64,000 nt of DNA, taken from assembly GCF_002002735.1 (NCBI RefSeq), contig NZ_MUNY01000072.1, forward strand, positions 310,001-374,000, given 5' to 3'. The position numbers were made by a program, and so were the translations under genes. The notes below the pieces were generated by a model. The model made no database searches, was not told the DNA's origin, and saw nothing but the letters and a program-made list of their open reading frames with translations. Shown here piece by piece: positions 25,582-35,163 of the stretch. Origin of the DNA: Algoriphagus sp. A40. Lineage in GTDB: Bacteria > Bacteroidota > Bacteroidia > Cytophagales > Cyclobacteriaceae. How positions within the stretch are numbered: position 1 is the stretch's first letter; each line of letters opens with the position of its first letter.

Positions 25582-28050
25582 CTAATCCAAATAGTAGACC
25601 CGCTTCACCCGGGTGCTGATATTGGTCAGCAATTCATAGGGAATCGTGCCGATCCGATCGGCAAGTTCTTTGAGTGAGATTTGCTCTCCATAGATTACAG
25701 CTTCATCACCTGCTTTGGCGTCGATCTCGCTTACATCTACCATCACCATGTCCATGCAGACATTTCCAATAACTGGGGCTTTTTTGCCATGAATCAGGAC
25801 ATATCCTTTTCCCTGTGAAAATCTGCGGTCATATCCGTCGGCATATCCGATTGCCAAAGTTGCAATTTTGCCGCCTTCAGGTAGATTTCCTTTTCTGGAA
25901 TAGCCAACTGTTGCGCCGGGGGAAAGGGTTTTTACCTGAGAAATGGTGGTTTTAAGTGTGCTTACCGGCTTGAGTGCCGAGTCATATTTACCAGTGACTT
26001 CTACTCCATACAGCCCGATTCCCAATCTCACCATATCCATCTGAAACTCAGGATACCGGACAATCCCGGCAGAATTGAGAGCATGGATCAGTGGTTTGTA
26101 GTCCAAAATCTCACCAATTTCGGCTTTCATAACAGTAAACTGCAGGAGTTGGCTGCGGGAAAATTCCTCATGCTCTTCTTCGTCCGCACCTACTAGATGC
26201 GTATACAGACTGGCAATTTTCAACTCAGGAAATGATTTGATCAGGCTTTTCAGTTCTGAAAGATGCTGCTCCTCAAATCCAAGGCGGTGCATTCCGGTAT
26301 CGAGATCCAGGTGAATAGACAGCTGGATTTCATGGTTTTGGGCGTAAATCCCAAGTTTTCGGAAAAATTCAGGACTGAAAACGACTGGCTCCAGGTTAAA
26401 CTCCCGGAGCAAATCAAAAGATTCCTCCACTGGATTGAGTACCATGATCGGCAGGCGGATTCCCTGTTTTCTCAGGGAAACTCCTTCGTCTGAAAATGCC
26501 ACAGCCAGGTAATCCGCCCCCATCGTTTGCAAATGGTTGGCAATTTCTGCCGCCCCTCCGCCATAGGCGAATGCCTTGACCATGACCATCATTTTGGTTT
26601 CAGGTTTTACCTGTCGTTTGAAAAAATTGAAATTATGAGTCAGTGCATTCAGGTTGATTTCAAGAGTTGTACCGTGTATCCGCTGCTGAAATTTGTTTAC
26701 CACCCGCTCGAATGCAAAAGGTCTGGCACCTGTAATGAGGATCAAGTCATTTTGAAATGCTTCAGGATCCAAGGAGTGTAGGAGACTTTCGGTTGAAGGA
26801 TAGTTTTCGAATTGAGTTGGAAAATATACTTTCAGGCGATGTACTTCATTTCCCACTCCGATGATTCTGTCCAATCCAAAGGATTTGATCAGTTCGGCGA
26901 CTTCAGAATAAATTTTCTCAGGGATTCCCTGCTGAAGCAGATCGGATAAAATCAAAATCTTTGATCGCTTGGGACGCTGTTGGCTGAGAAATTCCAGCGC
27001 CACTTTCAGTCCTGCAATGTCATTGTTGTAGGTGTCGTCGATCAGAAGCGAGTCATTTAATCCTGGCTTCAGGGTCAGCCTCATGTCGACAGACTTGAGA
27101 TGGTCAAGTCCTTCCTGAATTGCCGGAAAATCCTGCCCCAAAGTCAAGGCAGCAATGATCACATGGGTGATATTTTCGATCGATGCGGAATCAGTAAAGG
27201 GAACCTGAAAAGTGAACGTGCTCAGATCACTTTTCATCAGCATGATTTTGGTCTGAGATTCCTGCTTTTTGACCGAAACCGAAAAGTCTGCTCCGGGATT
27301 TGAGGACCAGGAAATGAGGCGATCCGGAGGAAAATTTTTCTCAATTTCCAGGGAAATCAAAGGCTGATCCTTGCAATAGATTACCAGTTTCGTTTCGGAG
27401 AAAAGCCTGAATTTCTCCCGGATTTTTTCCTCAACACTAGTAAACCCTTCCTCATGAGCTGTTCCGATATTGGTGAAAATCCCTAAATCAGGCCGGATCA
27501 TTTGACTCAGAAAATGCATTTCTCCATATTTCGAAATACCTGCTTCAAGCAAGGCAACCTGATGATAAGGCTGTATTCCAAAAATGGAAAGGGGGACACC
27601 TACCTGGGAATTATAGCTTTTTGGGCTTTTTGCTACAGTAAAGCTCTGACTCAGGACTTGCCCCAGCCATTCTTTGACGATAGTTTTTCCGTTGCTTCCG
27701 GTGATTCCGACCACAGGTTTTGTAAACTGTCTGCGCTGATATGCCGCGATCGCCTGCAGAGCATTCCTGGTATTTTCTACTTGGAGAAAAGTTGCTTTTT
27801 TCTCCAATTCAGGATCGATTGTCCAATCCTTATGGACCAAAAAACATCGGATTCCTTCCTTTATCAGAGTGGGAATAAAATCCGCCCCATCCGCTTTTGC
27901 ACCCCTTAACGCCACAAAAAGATTTAGCTCTGGTTGGAGGACCTGTCTGGAATCTATGCTGATTTGGGTAATCAGACCGGAAAATTCCCTTCCGTGAGTT
28001 TTTCCTCCGGTGATTTCCCTGACTTGGTCTATGGATAGCGGACTGAGCAT
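25582..28050 (-). CDS. bifunctional MurF (UDP-MurNAc-tripeptide:D-Ala-D-Ala ligase) / alanine racemase
   Basis: An 822-residue fusion. Residues 1-450 form MurF, with the ATP-binding GITGSNGKT at 115-123 and DDTYNNDIAGLKVAL in the central domain. From about 455 to the end is an alanine racemase: LEINLNALTHNFNFFK, then VKAFAYGGG with the PLP lysine, and GNVCMDMVMVDVS near the C-terminus. The two active sites make D-Ala and add D-Ala-D-Ala to the peptidoglycan precursor. The fusion is common in Bacteroidota. Residue positions at the junction are approximate. It is co-oriented with, and 1 base from, the flippase-like gene. Confidence 0.95.
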   Translation of the reverse strand: MLSPLSIDQVREITGGKTHGREFSGLITQISIDSRQVLQPELNLFVALRGAKADGADFIPTLIKEGIRCFLVHKDWTIDPELEKKATFLQVENTRNALQAIAAYQRRQFTKPVVGITGSNGKTIVKEWLGQVLSQSFTVAKSPKSYNSQVGVPLSIFGIQPYHQVALLEAGISKYGEMHFLSQMIRPDLGIFTNIGTAHEEGFTSVEEKIREKFRLFSETKLVIYCKDQPLISLEIEKNFPPDRLISWSSNPGADFSVSVKKQESQTKIMLMKSDLSTFTFQVPFTDSASIENITHVIIAALTLGQDFPAIQEGLDHLKSVDMRLTLKPGLNDSLLIDDTYNNDIAGLKVALEFLSQQRPKRSKILILSDLLQQGIPEKIYSEVAELIKSFGLDRIIGVGNEVHRLKVYFPTQFENYPSTESLLHSLDPEAFQNDLILITGARPFAFERVVNKFQQRIHGTTLEINLNALTHNFNFFKRQVKPETKMMVMVKAFAYGGGAAEIANHLQTMGADYLAVAFSDEGVSLRKQGIRLPIMVLNPVEESFDLLREFNLEPVVFSPEFFRKLGIYAQNHEIQLSIHLDLDTGMHRLGFEEQHLSELKSLIKSFPELKIASLYTHLVGADEEEHEEFSRSQLLQFTVMKAEIGEILDYKPLIHALNSAGIVRYPEFQMDMVRLGIGLYGVEVTGKYDSALKPVSTLKTTISQVKTLSPGATVGYSRKGNLPEGGKIATLAIGYADGYDRRFSQGKGYVLIHGKKAPVIGNVCMDMVMVDVSEIDAKAGDEAVIYGEQISLKELADRIGTIPYELLTNISTRVKRVYYLD

Positions 28051-28051
28051 T

Positions 28052-29116
28052 TTACTCCTCGGCTACTTGTTTCTTTTTGAAAAAAACCTGCTTGATCCAG
28101 CGTGGAAGGAATATAGCTCCCAAAATCAGGTACGGATAATAGGAAAACAACCTCCAAATGATGCTGGTGACGAAAGTATATTGGCCCAAGAACTGGGAGA
28201 AAAACTGTCCGTAGAAAAACTCTGCTGTTCCGCTGCTTCCCGGTGTAGGAGAGATCATCATGACGATCCACATGATTACCTGTCGGGCAAAAACAATGAT
28301 TTCCTGATCAAAAGAAAGCGGGACAAAAGCCGAAACCAGTGCATTCAGCATCAGGTATCTCGAAGTCCAAACGAAAATCGTGAGGCCTATTATCTTCAGC
28401 CAAAAAGAAGAGCTTTTTCCGGCAAGTTCCTTCGAGGCCACGATGATTTGATCTCCAAATTCTTGAGCGCTATGCTTCCATCTTCTGAGAAACTTAATAG
28501 AGCAGATCTTGATTAGCACCCATTTGAAAACCCTAGGTCTGTAAAAGAGAGCCAAGGCCATGACCAAGCTGTGAATTGCATAGAGACTATAACTAATCCA
28601 AAAAATCGCCTGTAAGCTGTCCTCCATCTGACGTTCGAGCAGCTTGCTCTCGGGAAAGATGTGTCCTTTGGCTAAGTACAGAATGATTGGGGCACCGATT
28701 ACGAAAAACAGATTGTCCAAGATTGCGGTGACCATCACAATGGCGATGGCTTTTCCCATCTTGATCCCTTCTTTGTTCAGAATAAACATCGCCACCGCCG
28801 TACCCCCGACCACCGAAGGAGTCACTGCCGAGGCGAACTCCCAGAGAATGATGACATAAATTGCGCGCGTCCAAGTTAGATGCTTGTCGGTGAGCTCTCT
28901 GATCCGATAGACGTATCCAAAGTCCCGAAAAAATAAAACCGCAACGGCAAACAAAAGCCAGGGTATGGAGGCATCCTTGACCACTTTCAGGTTTTCGGTA
29001 GTCAGATTGGGATCCAGGTAAAACATGGCAAAGACGATCCCGATTCCAATCAGGACAGGTACCCAAATTTTGTTAGGGTTAAGGGTTTGAAAAATCTTTT
29101 TATTGTCCAGCTTCAT
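28052..29116 (-). CDS. flippase-like / LPG-synthase transmembrane domain protein
   Basis: A 354-residue membrane protein with about eight hydrophobic segments and the lysylphosphatidylglycerol-synthase TM pattern: FASAVTPSVVGGTAVAMF in the middle and SPTPGSSGTAEFFYGQFF later. It has no aminoacyl-transferase domain, so it is not a full MprF. Relatives are called flippase-like domain proteins, and the lipid handled is unknown. It sits between ScpA and MurF-Alr with gaps of 1-2 bases, indicating a translationally tight operon. Confidence 0.87.
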   Translation of the reverse strand: MKLDNKKIFQTLNPNKIWVPVLIGIGIVFAMFYLDPNLTTENLKVVKDASIPWLLFAVAVLFFRDFGYVYRIRELTDKHLTWTRAIYVIILWEFASAVTPSVVGGTAVAMFILNKEGIKMGKAIAIVMVTAILDNLFFVIGAPIILYLAKGHIFPESKLLERQMEDSLQAIFWISYSLYAIHSLVMALALFYRPRVFKWVLIKICSIKFLRRWKHSAQEFGDQIIVASKELAGKSSSFWLKIIGLTIFVWTSRYLMLNALVSAFVPLSFDQEIIVFARQVIMWIVMMISPTPGSSGTAEFFYGQFFSQFLGQYTFVTSIIWRLFSYYPYLILGAIFLPRWIKQVFFKKKQVAEE

Positions 29117-29118
29117 AG

Positions 29119-29868
29119 TCAGGCTGCAGCGATTGGCTCAGTCTTTTCTACCCAAAAGTTATTGTATCCTTCACCGATAATAATAGTGACCTGAGAAAGT
29201 TGAAGAAGCTCCAGGATAGCTAAGAAGGTGTAGATCACGAATATTTTGTCCGGTTTGTAATTGATGAATTCAGTGAAAGGTATCTGTTTTTTAAAGCTTA
29301 TTTTTTCCAGCACAAAGTCTTTTTGCTGCTCGATCGTGTAAGGATACTGAATCACAGTGTGTTTGGTTTCCTCGGTACGGGAAGCCATTTTGGACATGCA
29401 TCTCTGGAATACCTTCAGCAGTTTGTAAAGATCTACATGCTGCATTTCAGCTTCAACGTCTTCGGCCTTGCTTAGTTCCAAAAGTTCCCGGGTTAAATTT
29501 CCTCTTTTTTCCCGGGAAAGCCGATCAGCTTCCATAGCAGAAAGCTCCTCTACTACCGATTTGTACTTTTTGTATTCGAGGAGATTTCTGACCAGCTCTT
29601 CTCTTGGATCGATTTCCTCGCCTTTTTCATTCAGTTCCGGTCGGGGTAAAAGCATCCGGGATTTAATTTTCATCAAAGTAGCCGCAAAGAGGATAAAGTC
29701 GCTGGCCACTTCAATCTCCATTTTTTCCAAATGGTGGACATAATCCAGGAAGTCGTTGGTAATCTTGGAGATGGGAATATCGTAAATATCCAGTTCGTCC
29801 CGCTCGATGAAAAAAAGCATCAGATCGAAGGGTCCCTCAAACAGCGGTAATTTGATCTCGAAACTCAC
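29119..29868 (-). CDS. scpA: segregation and condensation protein A
   Basis: A kleisin subunit of the bacterial SMC complex, about 249 residues from a GTG at 29868, where conserved sequence begins (SFEIKLPLFEGPFDLMLFF). A TTG at 29922 would give 267 residues. Typical parts are the N-terminal LPLFEGPFDLMLFFIERDELDIYDIPI (helical SMC-neck contact), a charged middle with LLEYKKYK, and a C-terminal winged helix ending at a region with LLQLSQVTI. It acts with SMC and ScpB in chromosome segregation. It is the first gene of the scpA-flippase-murF/alr run. Confidence 0.92.
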   Translation of the reverse strand: MSFEIKLPLFEGPFDLMLFFIERDELDIYDIPISKITNDFLDYVHHLEKMEIEVASDFILFAATLMKIKSRMLLPRPELNEKGEEIDPREELVRNLLEYKKYKSVVEELSAMEADRLSREKRGNLTRELLELSKAEDVEAEMQHVDLYKLLKVFQRCMSKMASRTEETKHTVIQYPYTIEQQKDFVLEKISFKKQIPFTEFINYKPDKIFVIYTFLAILELLQLSQVTIIIGEGYNNFWVEKTEPIAAA

Positions 29869-30044
29869 CGGATAGTTAATTTTATTGGTTAATTTTGGCT
29901 CTTCGTAGCCAAAGATATTCAATTAAGTAAATTAATTGGAGGGGAATATAATAAAGCAAAGGGTTGTTTCTGGCTCGTTTTTAGTAAGAGGAAACAAATT
30001 GACCCGCTTTGAGTTATTCCACTTTGACGCCAACACTTCTGAAA

Positions 30045-31958
30045 ATGCAAATTACTCCCGGTCCACTCCTTGCCCAGATAACTACTCCCGAGGATCTTAA
30101 GAAGTTTCCCAAAGACAAATTGGTCCAAATCTGCGATGAACTGAGACAGTTTATTGTGGATAACGTATCTGTTTATGGAGGGCATTTTGGTGCAAGTTTG
30201 GGTGTGGTTGAGTTGACTGTGGCCTTACATTATGTGCTGAATACTCCCGATGACCAATTGGTTTGGGATGTGGGACATCAGGCTTATGGACACAAAATTC
30301 TGACCGGAAGGAGGGAGCAATTTCACACCAATCGGGTCTATGGAGGTCTTTCGGGATTTCCAAAAAGAAAAGAAAGCGAATACGATACTTTTGGAGTTGG
30401 ACATTCGAGTACTTCTATTTCAGCGGCACTAGGGATGGCGGTTGCCTCCAAATACAAAGGTTCCAAAATCCAGCATGTCGCAGTGATCGGTGATGGATCG
30501 ATGACCGGAGGGATGGCTTTCGAAGCCATGAACCACGCCGGTGTCAGCGATTCCAATCTCCTGATCATTCTTAATGACAACTGCATGGCCATCGACCCCA
30601 ATGTAGGGGCCTTGAAGGACTATTTGACTGATATCACCACGTCTCATACTTATAATAAAGTTAAGGACGAGGTGTGGAAAATGTTAGGCAAGATGAGCAA
30701 GTTTGGCTCAAGTGCGCAGGAAGTCATCTCCAAAGTGGAAGGGGCTATCAAATCTGCGGTGCTCAATCAGAGCAATCTTTTTGAATCACTCAACCTTCGA
30801 TATTTCGGTCCTGTGGACGGCCATGACGTAGATCATTTGGTAGAAATCCTAAAGGACATGCGTGGTATCCCCGGGCCAAAGATCCTTCATTGCATTACCG
30901 TGAAGGGCAAAGGATATGCTCCGGCCGAGACGGGAAACCAAACTACTTGGCATGCGCCGGGTACATTTGACAAAGTGACCGGGGAAATATTCAAAAAAGT
31001 ACCTACTACTCCTCAGGCTCCAAAATACCAGGATGTTTTTGGACATTCATTGGTCGAATTGGCCGAAATGGATTCCCGAATCATGGGAGTGACACCGGCG
31101 ATGCCTTCTGGGTCATCGATGAATATCATGATGAAGGCGATGCCAGACCGGGCATTTGATGTGGGAATTGCGGAGCAACATGCGGTTACATTTTCAGCGG
31201 GTTTGGCTACTCAAGGGCTGGTTCCTTTCTGTAATATTTATTCCACTTTCATGCAGCGGGCCTATGATCAGGTCGTTCATGATGTTTGTCTGCAAAATCT
31301 CCCTGTAGTGCTTTGTCTGGATAGGGCGGGATTTGCCGGAGCAGATGGACCTACGCACCACGGGGCTTACGATATTGCTTTTTTCCGTTGTGTTCCCAAC
31401 TTGGTTGTTTCTGCTCCCATGAATGAGGAGGAGCTTCGAAACCTGATGTACACGGGCAGCATATATAATGGGCCTTTCTCGATTCGCTACCCAAGAGGTG
31501 CAGGTGTGATGCCGGAGTGGAAAACTCCTTTCCGTGAAATTCCGGTTGGTCAGGGACGAATAGTGAAAGAAGGTGAAGGAGTGGCGATTCTCACCATTGG
31601 CCATATCGGTAACTATGCCGTGGAGGCTTGTAGCATCTTGGCAAAAGAAGGCTTGAATCCCGCCCACTACGACATGCGGTTCGTGAAGCCCTTGGATGAA
31701 GAACTACTGCAAGAGATTTTTGGCAAATTCAAAAAAGTCGTGACTGTGGAAGACGGTTGCCTGATGGGAGGATTCGGATCAGCTGTTTTAGAATGGATGG
31801 TCGACAACGGATACGCTGCTCAGGTGAAGCGTCTGGGTATTCCAGATGAAGTCATCGAGCATGGCGAGCAAATTGAATTGCACCGAGAATGCGGGTTTGA
31901 TCCAGCCGGAATAGCGGAGACAGTAAGAAGTCTTGCTGAAGTGGTTCGGGTTTCCTAA
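30045..31958 (+). CDS. dxs: 1-deoxy-D-xylulose-5-phosphate synthase
   Basis: A 637-residue thiamine-diphosphate enzyme that condenses pyruvate and glyceraldehyde 3-phosphate, the first step of the MEP isoprenoid pathway. The TPP-binding motif GDGSMTGG with the following NDNCMAI is in the N-terminal third. In the second half, GVTPAMPSGSSMN, the FDVGIAEQHAVTFSAG loop with the catalytic Glu, and DRAGFAGADGPTHHG are typical. The ATG at 30045 is preferred over a TTG 36 bases upstream. It is divergent from scpA and followed 10 bases later by an alpha/beta hydrolase. Confidence 0.97.
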   Translation: MQITPGPLLAQITTPEDLKKFPKDKLVQICDELRQFIVDNVSVYGGHFGASLGVVELTVALHYVLNTPDDQLVWDVGHQAYGHKILTGRREQFHTNRVYGGLSGFPKRKESEYDTFGVGHSSTSISAALGMAVASKYKGSKIQHVAVIGDGSMTGGMAFEAMNHAGVSDSNLLIILNDNCMAIDPNVGALKDYLTDITTSHTYNKVKDEVWKMLGKMSKFGSSAQEVISKVEGAIKSAVLNQSNLFESLNLRYFGPVDGHDVDHLVEILKDMRGIPGPKILHCITVKGKGYAPAETGNQTTWHAPGTFDKVTGEIFKKVPTTPQAPKYQDVFGHSLVELAEMDSRIMGVTPAMPSGSSMNIMMKAMPDRAFDVGIAEQHAVTFSAGLATQGLVPFCNIYSTFMQRAYDQVVHDVCLQNLPVVLCLDRAGFAGADGPTHHGAYDIAFFRCVPNLVVSAPMNEEELRNLMYTGSIYNGPFSIRYPRGAGVMPEWKTPFREIPVGQGRIVKEGEGVAILTIGHIGNYAVEACSILAKEGLNPAHYDMRFVKPLDEELLQEIFGKFKKVVTVEDGCLMGGFGSAVLEWMVDNGYAAQVKRLGIPDEVIEHGEQIELHRECGFDPAGIAETVRSLAEVVRVS

Positions 31959-31968
31959 AAATTTCCCC

Positions 31969-32736
31969 ATGTCTAAAATTCATTTTTTTGAGAAGGGCAA
32001 AGGTCAACCTTTGGTATTGATTCACGGTTTTTGTGAAACCAGCAGGATGTGGGAAGATTTTGCCGAGAAACTATCAGAAGAATTTCGGGTGATTTGTCCC
32101 GATTTGCCCGGAATCGGAGGTTCTCCCATTTCCGGTGATCAGGTTGCTTTGGAAGAGGTTGCGGTCATATTGGAAGAATGGTTAGATGAAAATCAAATCA
32201 TGAATCCCATTGTAATCGGCCATTCCCTAGGCGGTTATGTAGCTTTGGCACTTCTAGAACAGATCGGAAATCGAATGAAAGCAATCGGCCTGTTTCATTC
32301 CACGGCTTTTGCTGATGATTTGGAAAAGAAAGAGATGCGAAACCGGACAATTGTTTTTTTAAAGAAAAACGGAGTGGAAAAGTTTGTGACCTCATTCGTC
32401 CCTCCACTTTTTCCCGAAAACCGGAGAGATGAACTCTCCTCAGAAATCGCAGCGGCAATTGAAGACGGAAAGCGCTCCAGTTTGGATGGCTTAGTTGCAT
32501 TTACCGGAGCAATGCGTTATCGAAAAGACCGATTGGAAGTCCTAACGCATTTTTCAGGGCCCAAATTACTTATAGCCGGAACAGAAGACGGAGCGGTGAA
32601 AATCGCTTCCAGCCGGGCTCAAAAGCATGCTTTTACCCAATACCATGAACTCGAAGGTGTGGGTCATATGGGGATGATTGAGAAAAAGCAGGAGACTCTG
32701 GAGCTGGTCCGAAAGTTTGCTTTGGAAGCGCTTTAA
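31969..32736 (+). CDS. alpha/beta-fold hydrolase
   Basis: A 255-residue protein with the oxyanion motif HGF at 19-21 (LVLIHGFCE), nucleophile elbow GHSLGG with Ser86 and a C-terminal His in GVGHMGMIE. This gives a standard Ser-Asp-His triad. No signal peptide is present. The start at 31969 (MSKIHFF) follows the dxs stop by 10 bases, so it is likely co-transcribed. The substrate is not evident. Relatives include esterases and MhpC-type C-C hydrolases. Confidence 0.9.
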   Translation: MSKIHFFEKGKGQPLVLIHGFCETSRMWEDFAEKLSEEFRVICPDLPGIGGSPISGDQVALEEVAVILEEWLDENQIMNPIVIGHSLGGYVALALLEQIGNRMKAIGLFHSTAFADDLEKKEMRNRTIVFLKKNGVEKFVTSFVPPLFPENRRDELSSEIAAAIEDGKRSSLDGLVAFTGAMRYRKDRLEVLTHFSGPKLLIAGTEDGAVKIASSRAQKHAFTQYHELEGVGHMGMIEKKQETLELVRKFALEAL

Positions 32737-33219
32737 TCAGAGCGTTTTACCTAATATCCCCATCAACTCCTCCAAGTAATTCTGGTCCGTCTCATCAAAG
32801 TCTGCCAATTGATCACTGTCCACATCTAGCACCATTGCGACTTTATTTCCTTTGAAAACCGGAACCACAATTTCGGATCGGGAAGCTGAACTGCAGGCGA
32901 TATGTCCGGGAAAAGCATCGACGTCCGGTACCAATTGGGTTTTGGCTTCTTTCCAGGCTGTTCCACAGACGCCTTTTCCAAAATTGATCCGGGTACATGC
33001 GATCGGTCCCTGAAATGGACCTAAGACCAATTGCTCATTTTTCACCAAATAAAAGCCAACCCAAAAGAACCCAAAAGCTTCACGCAAAGCTGCCGAGGTA
33101 TTTGCCAGGTTTGCATAAAGATCAGGTTCGCCGGTAATCAAAGCTTCGATCTGAGGAATTACAGCCTGATATTTTTCCGCTTTTGTTGCTGCATCGGGAA
33201 TGAATAAATTCTCAGCCAT
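32737..33219 (-). CDS. GAF-domain protein, free-methionine-(R)-sulfoxide reductase type
   Basis: A 160-residue single GAF domain protein matching fRMsr: GPFQGPIACTRINFGKGVCG with two cysteines, then DVDAFPGHIACSSASRSEIVVPVF with the catalytic Cys in HIAC and the acidic VLDVDSD. The activity would be reduction of free methionine-(R)-sulfoxide, with cysteines cycling. It begins within the end of ribD (8-base overlap) on the same strand, so the two are co-expressed. It converges with the alpha/beta hydrolase with no gap. Confidence 0.92.
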   Translation of the reverse strand: MAENLFIPDAATKAEKYQAVIPQIEALITGEPDLYANLANTSAALREAFGFFWVGFYLVKNEQLVLGPFQGPIACTRINFGKGVCGTAWKEAKTQLVPDVDAFPGHIACSSASRSEIVVPVFKGNKVAMVLDVDSDQLADFDETDQNYLEELMGILGKTL

Positions 33220-34240
33220 GGTAGTAAACGTTTAATATGTCTTCGCCGATTGAAAGTGTTTCAGCTGGATTTTGGTTCAAAACCGGAGCTGGAATTCCCG
33301 TTTCAAATTTTGCCTTTCCTGTAAAAATCCGGGCTTCATCCCAAAATCCGCTTTCAATGAATCTAGATAAAACCCTGCTCCCGCCCTCGACGATCAGGCT
33401 TTGGATTTTCCTGGAATTCAAATCATTCAAAATATCTAGAATTGAAAAATTGCTACCCAAATCGACGAAATCAAGGTTTTCCTGAGAATCGGATTTTTTC
33501 GAATTGTAACAGACTGTGGAAATGCTTTTGTCAAAAAGATGCAGGCTTTCGGGAAGTTCGCAATTGGAATCCAAGACGATCCGGGTGGGATTTTTTCCAG
33601 CCCAATCCCTGACATTCAATCGTGGATTGTCATAAAGGGCAGTGTTTTTTCCGACCAAAATCGCATCTTCCTCAGCCCTCCATTTATGGACTAACTGTCG
33701 GCTTTGGGTACCGCTTATCCATTTGGAGGAGAAGTTTTCCCTTGCTACGAATCCATCTTGGGTTTGCGCCCACTTCAGGATCACATAGGGTCTTTGTTTT
33801 TCGATTTGGGTAAAAAATCGCCGGTTTTGCCAACGGGCTTCCTTTTCCAAAACTCCGATTTCCACTTCGATTCCGGCATTTCTTAGGATTTCGATGCCTT
33901 TTCCCCCGACGAGGGGATTGGAGTCCATTGCAGCTATGACCACTTTTTTCAGGCCTTTTTCTACCAATAGCTTAGCGCAAGGAGGAGTTTTCCCCCAATG
34001 AGCACAAGGTTCCAGCGTGACATAGGCTGTGGCTTCTTTTAACAATTCCTGGTTTTCGACCGACTTGACCGCATGGACTTCTGCATGAGGGCCACCATAA
34101 ACGCGGTGGTAGCCTTCTCCAATGATTTTTTCCTGATGGACTATCACGCAACCCACCATCGGATTTGGACTGACATTTCCCTTGCCCCACTCGGCAAGTT
34201 CAAGCGCCCTTCTCATGAAAAGTTGGTTTTGCCCGTTCAT
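33212..34240 (-). CDS. ribD: bifunctional pyrimidine deaminase/reductase of riboflavin synthesis
   Basis: A 342-residue RibD. The N-terminal zinc deaminase (1-145) has HAE at 52-54 and the metal cysteines in PCAHWGKTPPCA (Cys79, Cys88), and the reductase domain follows, with LKWAQTQDGFVA and IVEGGSRVLSRFI. It converts the diaminopyrimidine intermediate from GTP to 5-amino-6-ribitylaminouracil phosphate. It overlaps the DUF4382 lipoprotein stop by 4 bases and the fRMsr start by 8 bases. Other rib genes are not in this window. Confidence 0.95.
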   Translation of the reverse strand: MNGQNQLFMRRALELAEWGKGNVSPNPMVGCVIVHQEKIIGEGYHRVYGGPHAEVHAVKSVENQELLKEATAYVTLEPCAHWGKTPPCAKLLVEKGLKKVVIAAMDSNPLVGGKGIEILRNAGIEVEIGVLEKEARWQNRRFFTQIEKQRPYVILKWAQTQDGFVARENFSSKWISGTQSRQLVHKWRAEEDAILVGKNTALYDNPRLNVRDWAGKNPTRIVLDSNCELPESLHLFDKSISTVCYNSKKSDSQENLDFVDLGSNFSILDILNDLNSRKIQSLIVEGGSRVLSRFIESGFWDEARIFTGKAKFETGIPAPVLNQNPAETLSIGEDILNVYYHG

Positions 34241-35028
34241 TTTTTGGTCAGGGTGATTCGGTCCAGAGGGGTGGTTTTTCCAGTTTTAATTTCCACATTG
34301 AAAAGTGTGTCAGAATATTCAATGTCTTTTGGGTCTATGTAAATGGTGTAATTGCCCGGATCGAGACGGAATAAAAAGTTGCCGGAAGTATTGACATGTG
34401 TGCTCACAGAGTCGACATTCCTGATTGCATAGATGACGGGACGAAGGTCAGTAGGACTGGTGGTTCCTGTCAAATCACCTCTTCCAATTCCCGAATAAGC
34501 ACTAATTGTCGGATTAAAATCAAGAATCAGCGGGTTGGGACTGGTTACCTGAATGGATTTTTCCAAATCAAAATCCAAAACCAAATCATAGGAAATGCCC
34601 GATTCGAGGTCAATATCCAAGGCTTGGAAATAGTCTGTTTTTCCTCCTGGTAGCTCCAACGGATAGCGGTCTTCATCCAAAAAAAGTGAGTTTCCAGGGC
34701 CTAATCTCAGGGTGATTCCGGTGATTTGTCCAAGCTGCATTTCACTCCTCGCCACAGGAAGAGCAGTGCCTCCCACCAGTTGAGAAACGTCGACTTGTTT
34801 GTCACCGGGCTCATAGGGCAGGAATATTTTCTGAATTTCTCCTTCCCGACCATTGGGCACAAATTCAAGTTCAATCCCTTGAATTTCAACAATTACGGAA
34901 TCCCATTGTGCTGGAGCATCGATCAGCAGGACATTGACGAGCGCCTTGGGACTCGAATCAAATTCATTGCAAGACCAAGCCACAGCGGAGCAGGCCAAGA
35001 GAAGCAAGAGAGATTTCAGTCTGTTCAC
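34237..35028 (-). CDS. DUF4382 domain lipoprotein
   Basis: A 263-residue predicted lipoprotein starting at GTG, with lipobox VAWSC (Cys20). The N-terminal half has the DUF4382 pattern (VNVLLIDAPAQWDSVIVEI, then ITGITLRLGPGN) seen in Bacteroidota surface proteins, followed by beta-rich repeats with a carboxypeptidase-regulatory-like end (FLFRLDPGNYTIYI). Function is unknown. It shares an operon with ribD and fRMsr by overlap, an association without obvious functional logic. Confidence 0.83.
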   Translation of the reverse strand: MNRLKSLLLLLACSAVAWSCNEFDSSPKALVNVLLIDAPAQWDSVIVEIQGIELEFVPNGREGEIQKIFLPYEPGDKQVDVSQLVGGTALPVARSEMQLGQITGITLRLGPGNSLFLDEDRYPLELPGGKTDYFQALDIDLESGISYDLVLDFDLEKSIQVTSPNPLILDFNPTISAYSGIGRGDLTGTTSPTDLRPVIYAIRNVDSVSTHVNTSGNFLFRLDPGNYTIYIDPKDIEYSDTLFNVEIKTGKTTPLDRITLTKK

Positions 35029-35163
35029 GGATCAAATTTAGGGTAAATGAATTCAAATTTCCCTGCCATTTACGGATTTGGGGATTTTGAAGGGGAAAAT
35101 CTCCTTTGGGAATAAACTCGCTCCCGAAACCTGTATTGTCCTTTGGGATTTTTAATTTTGGGC

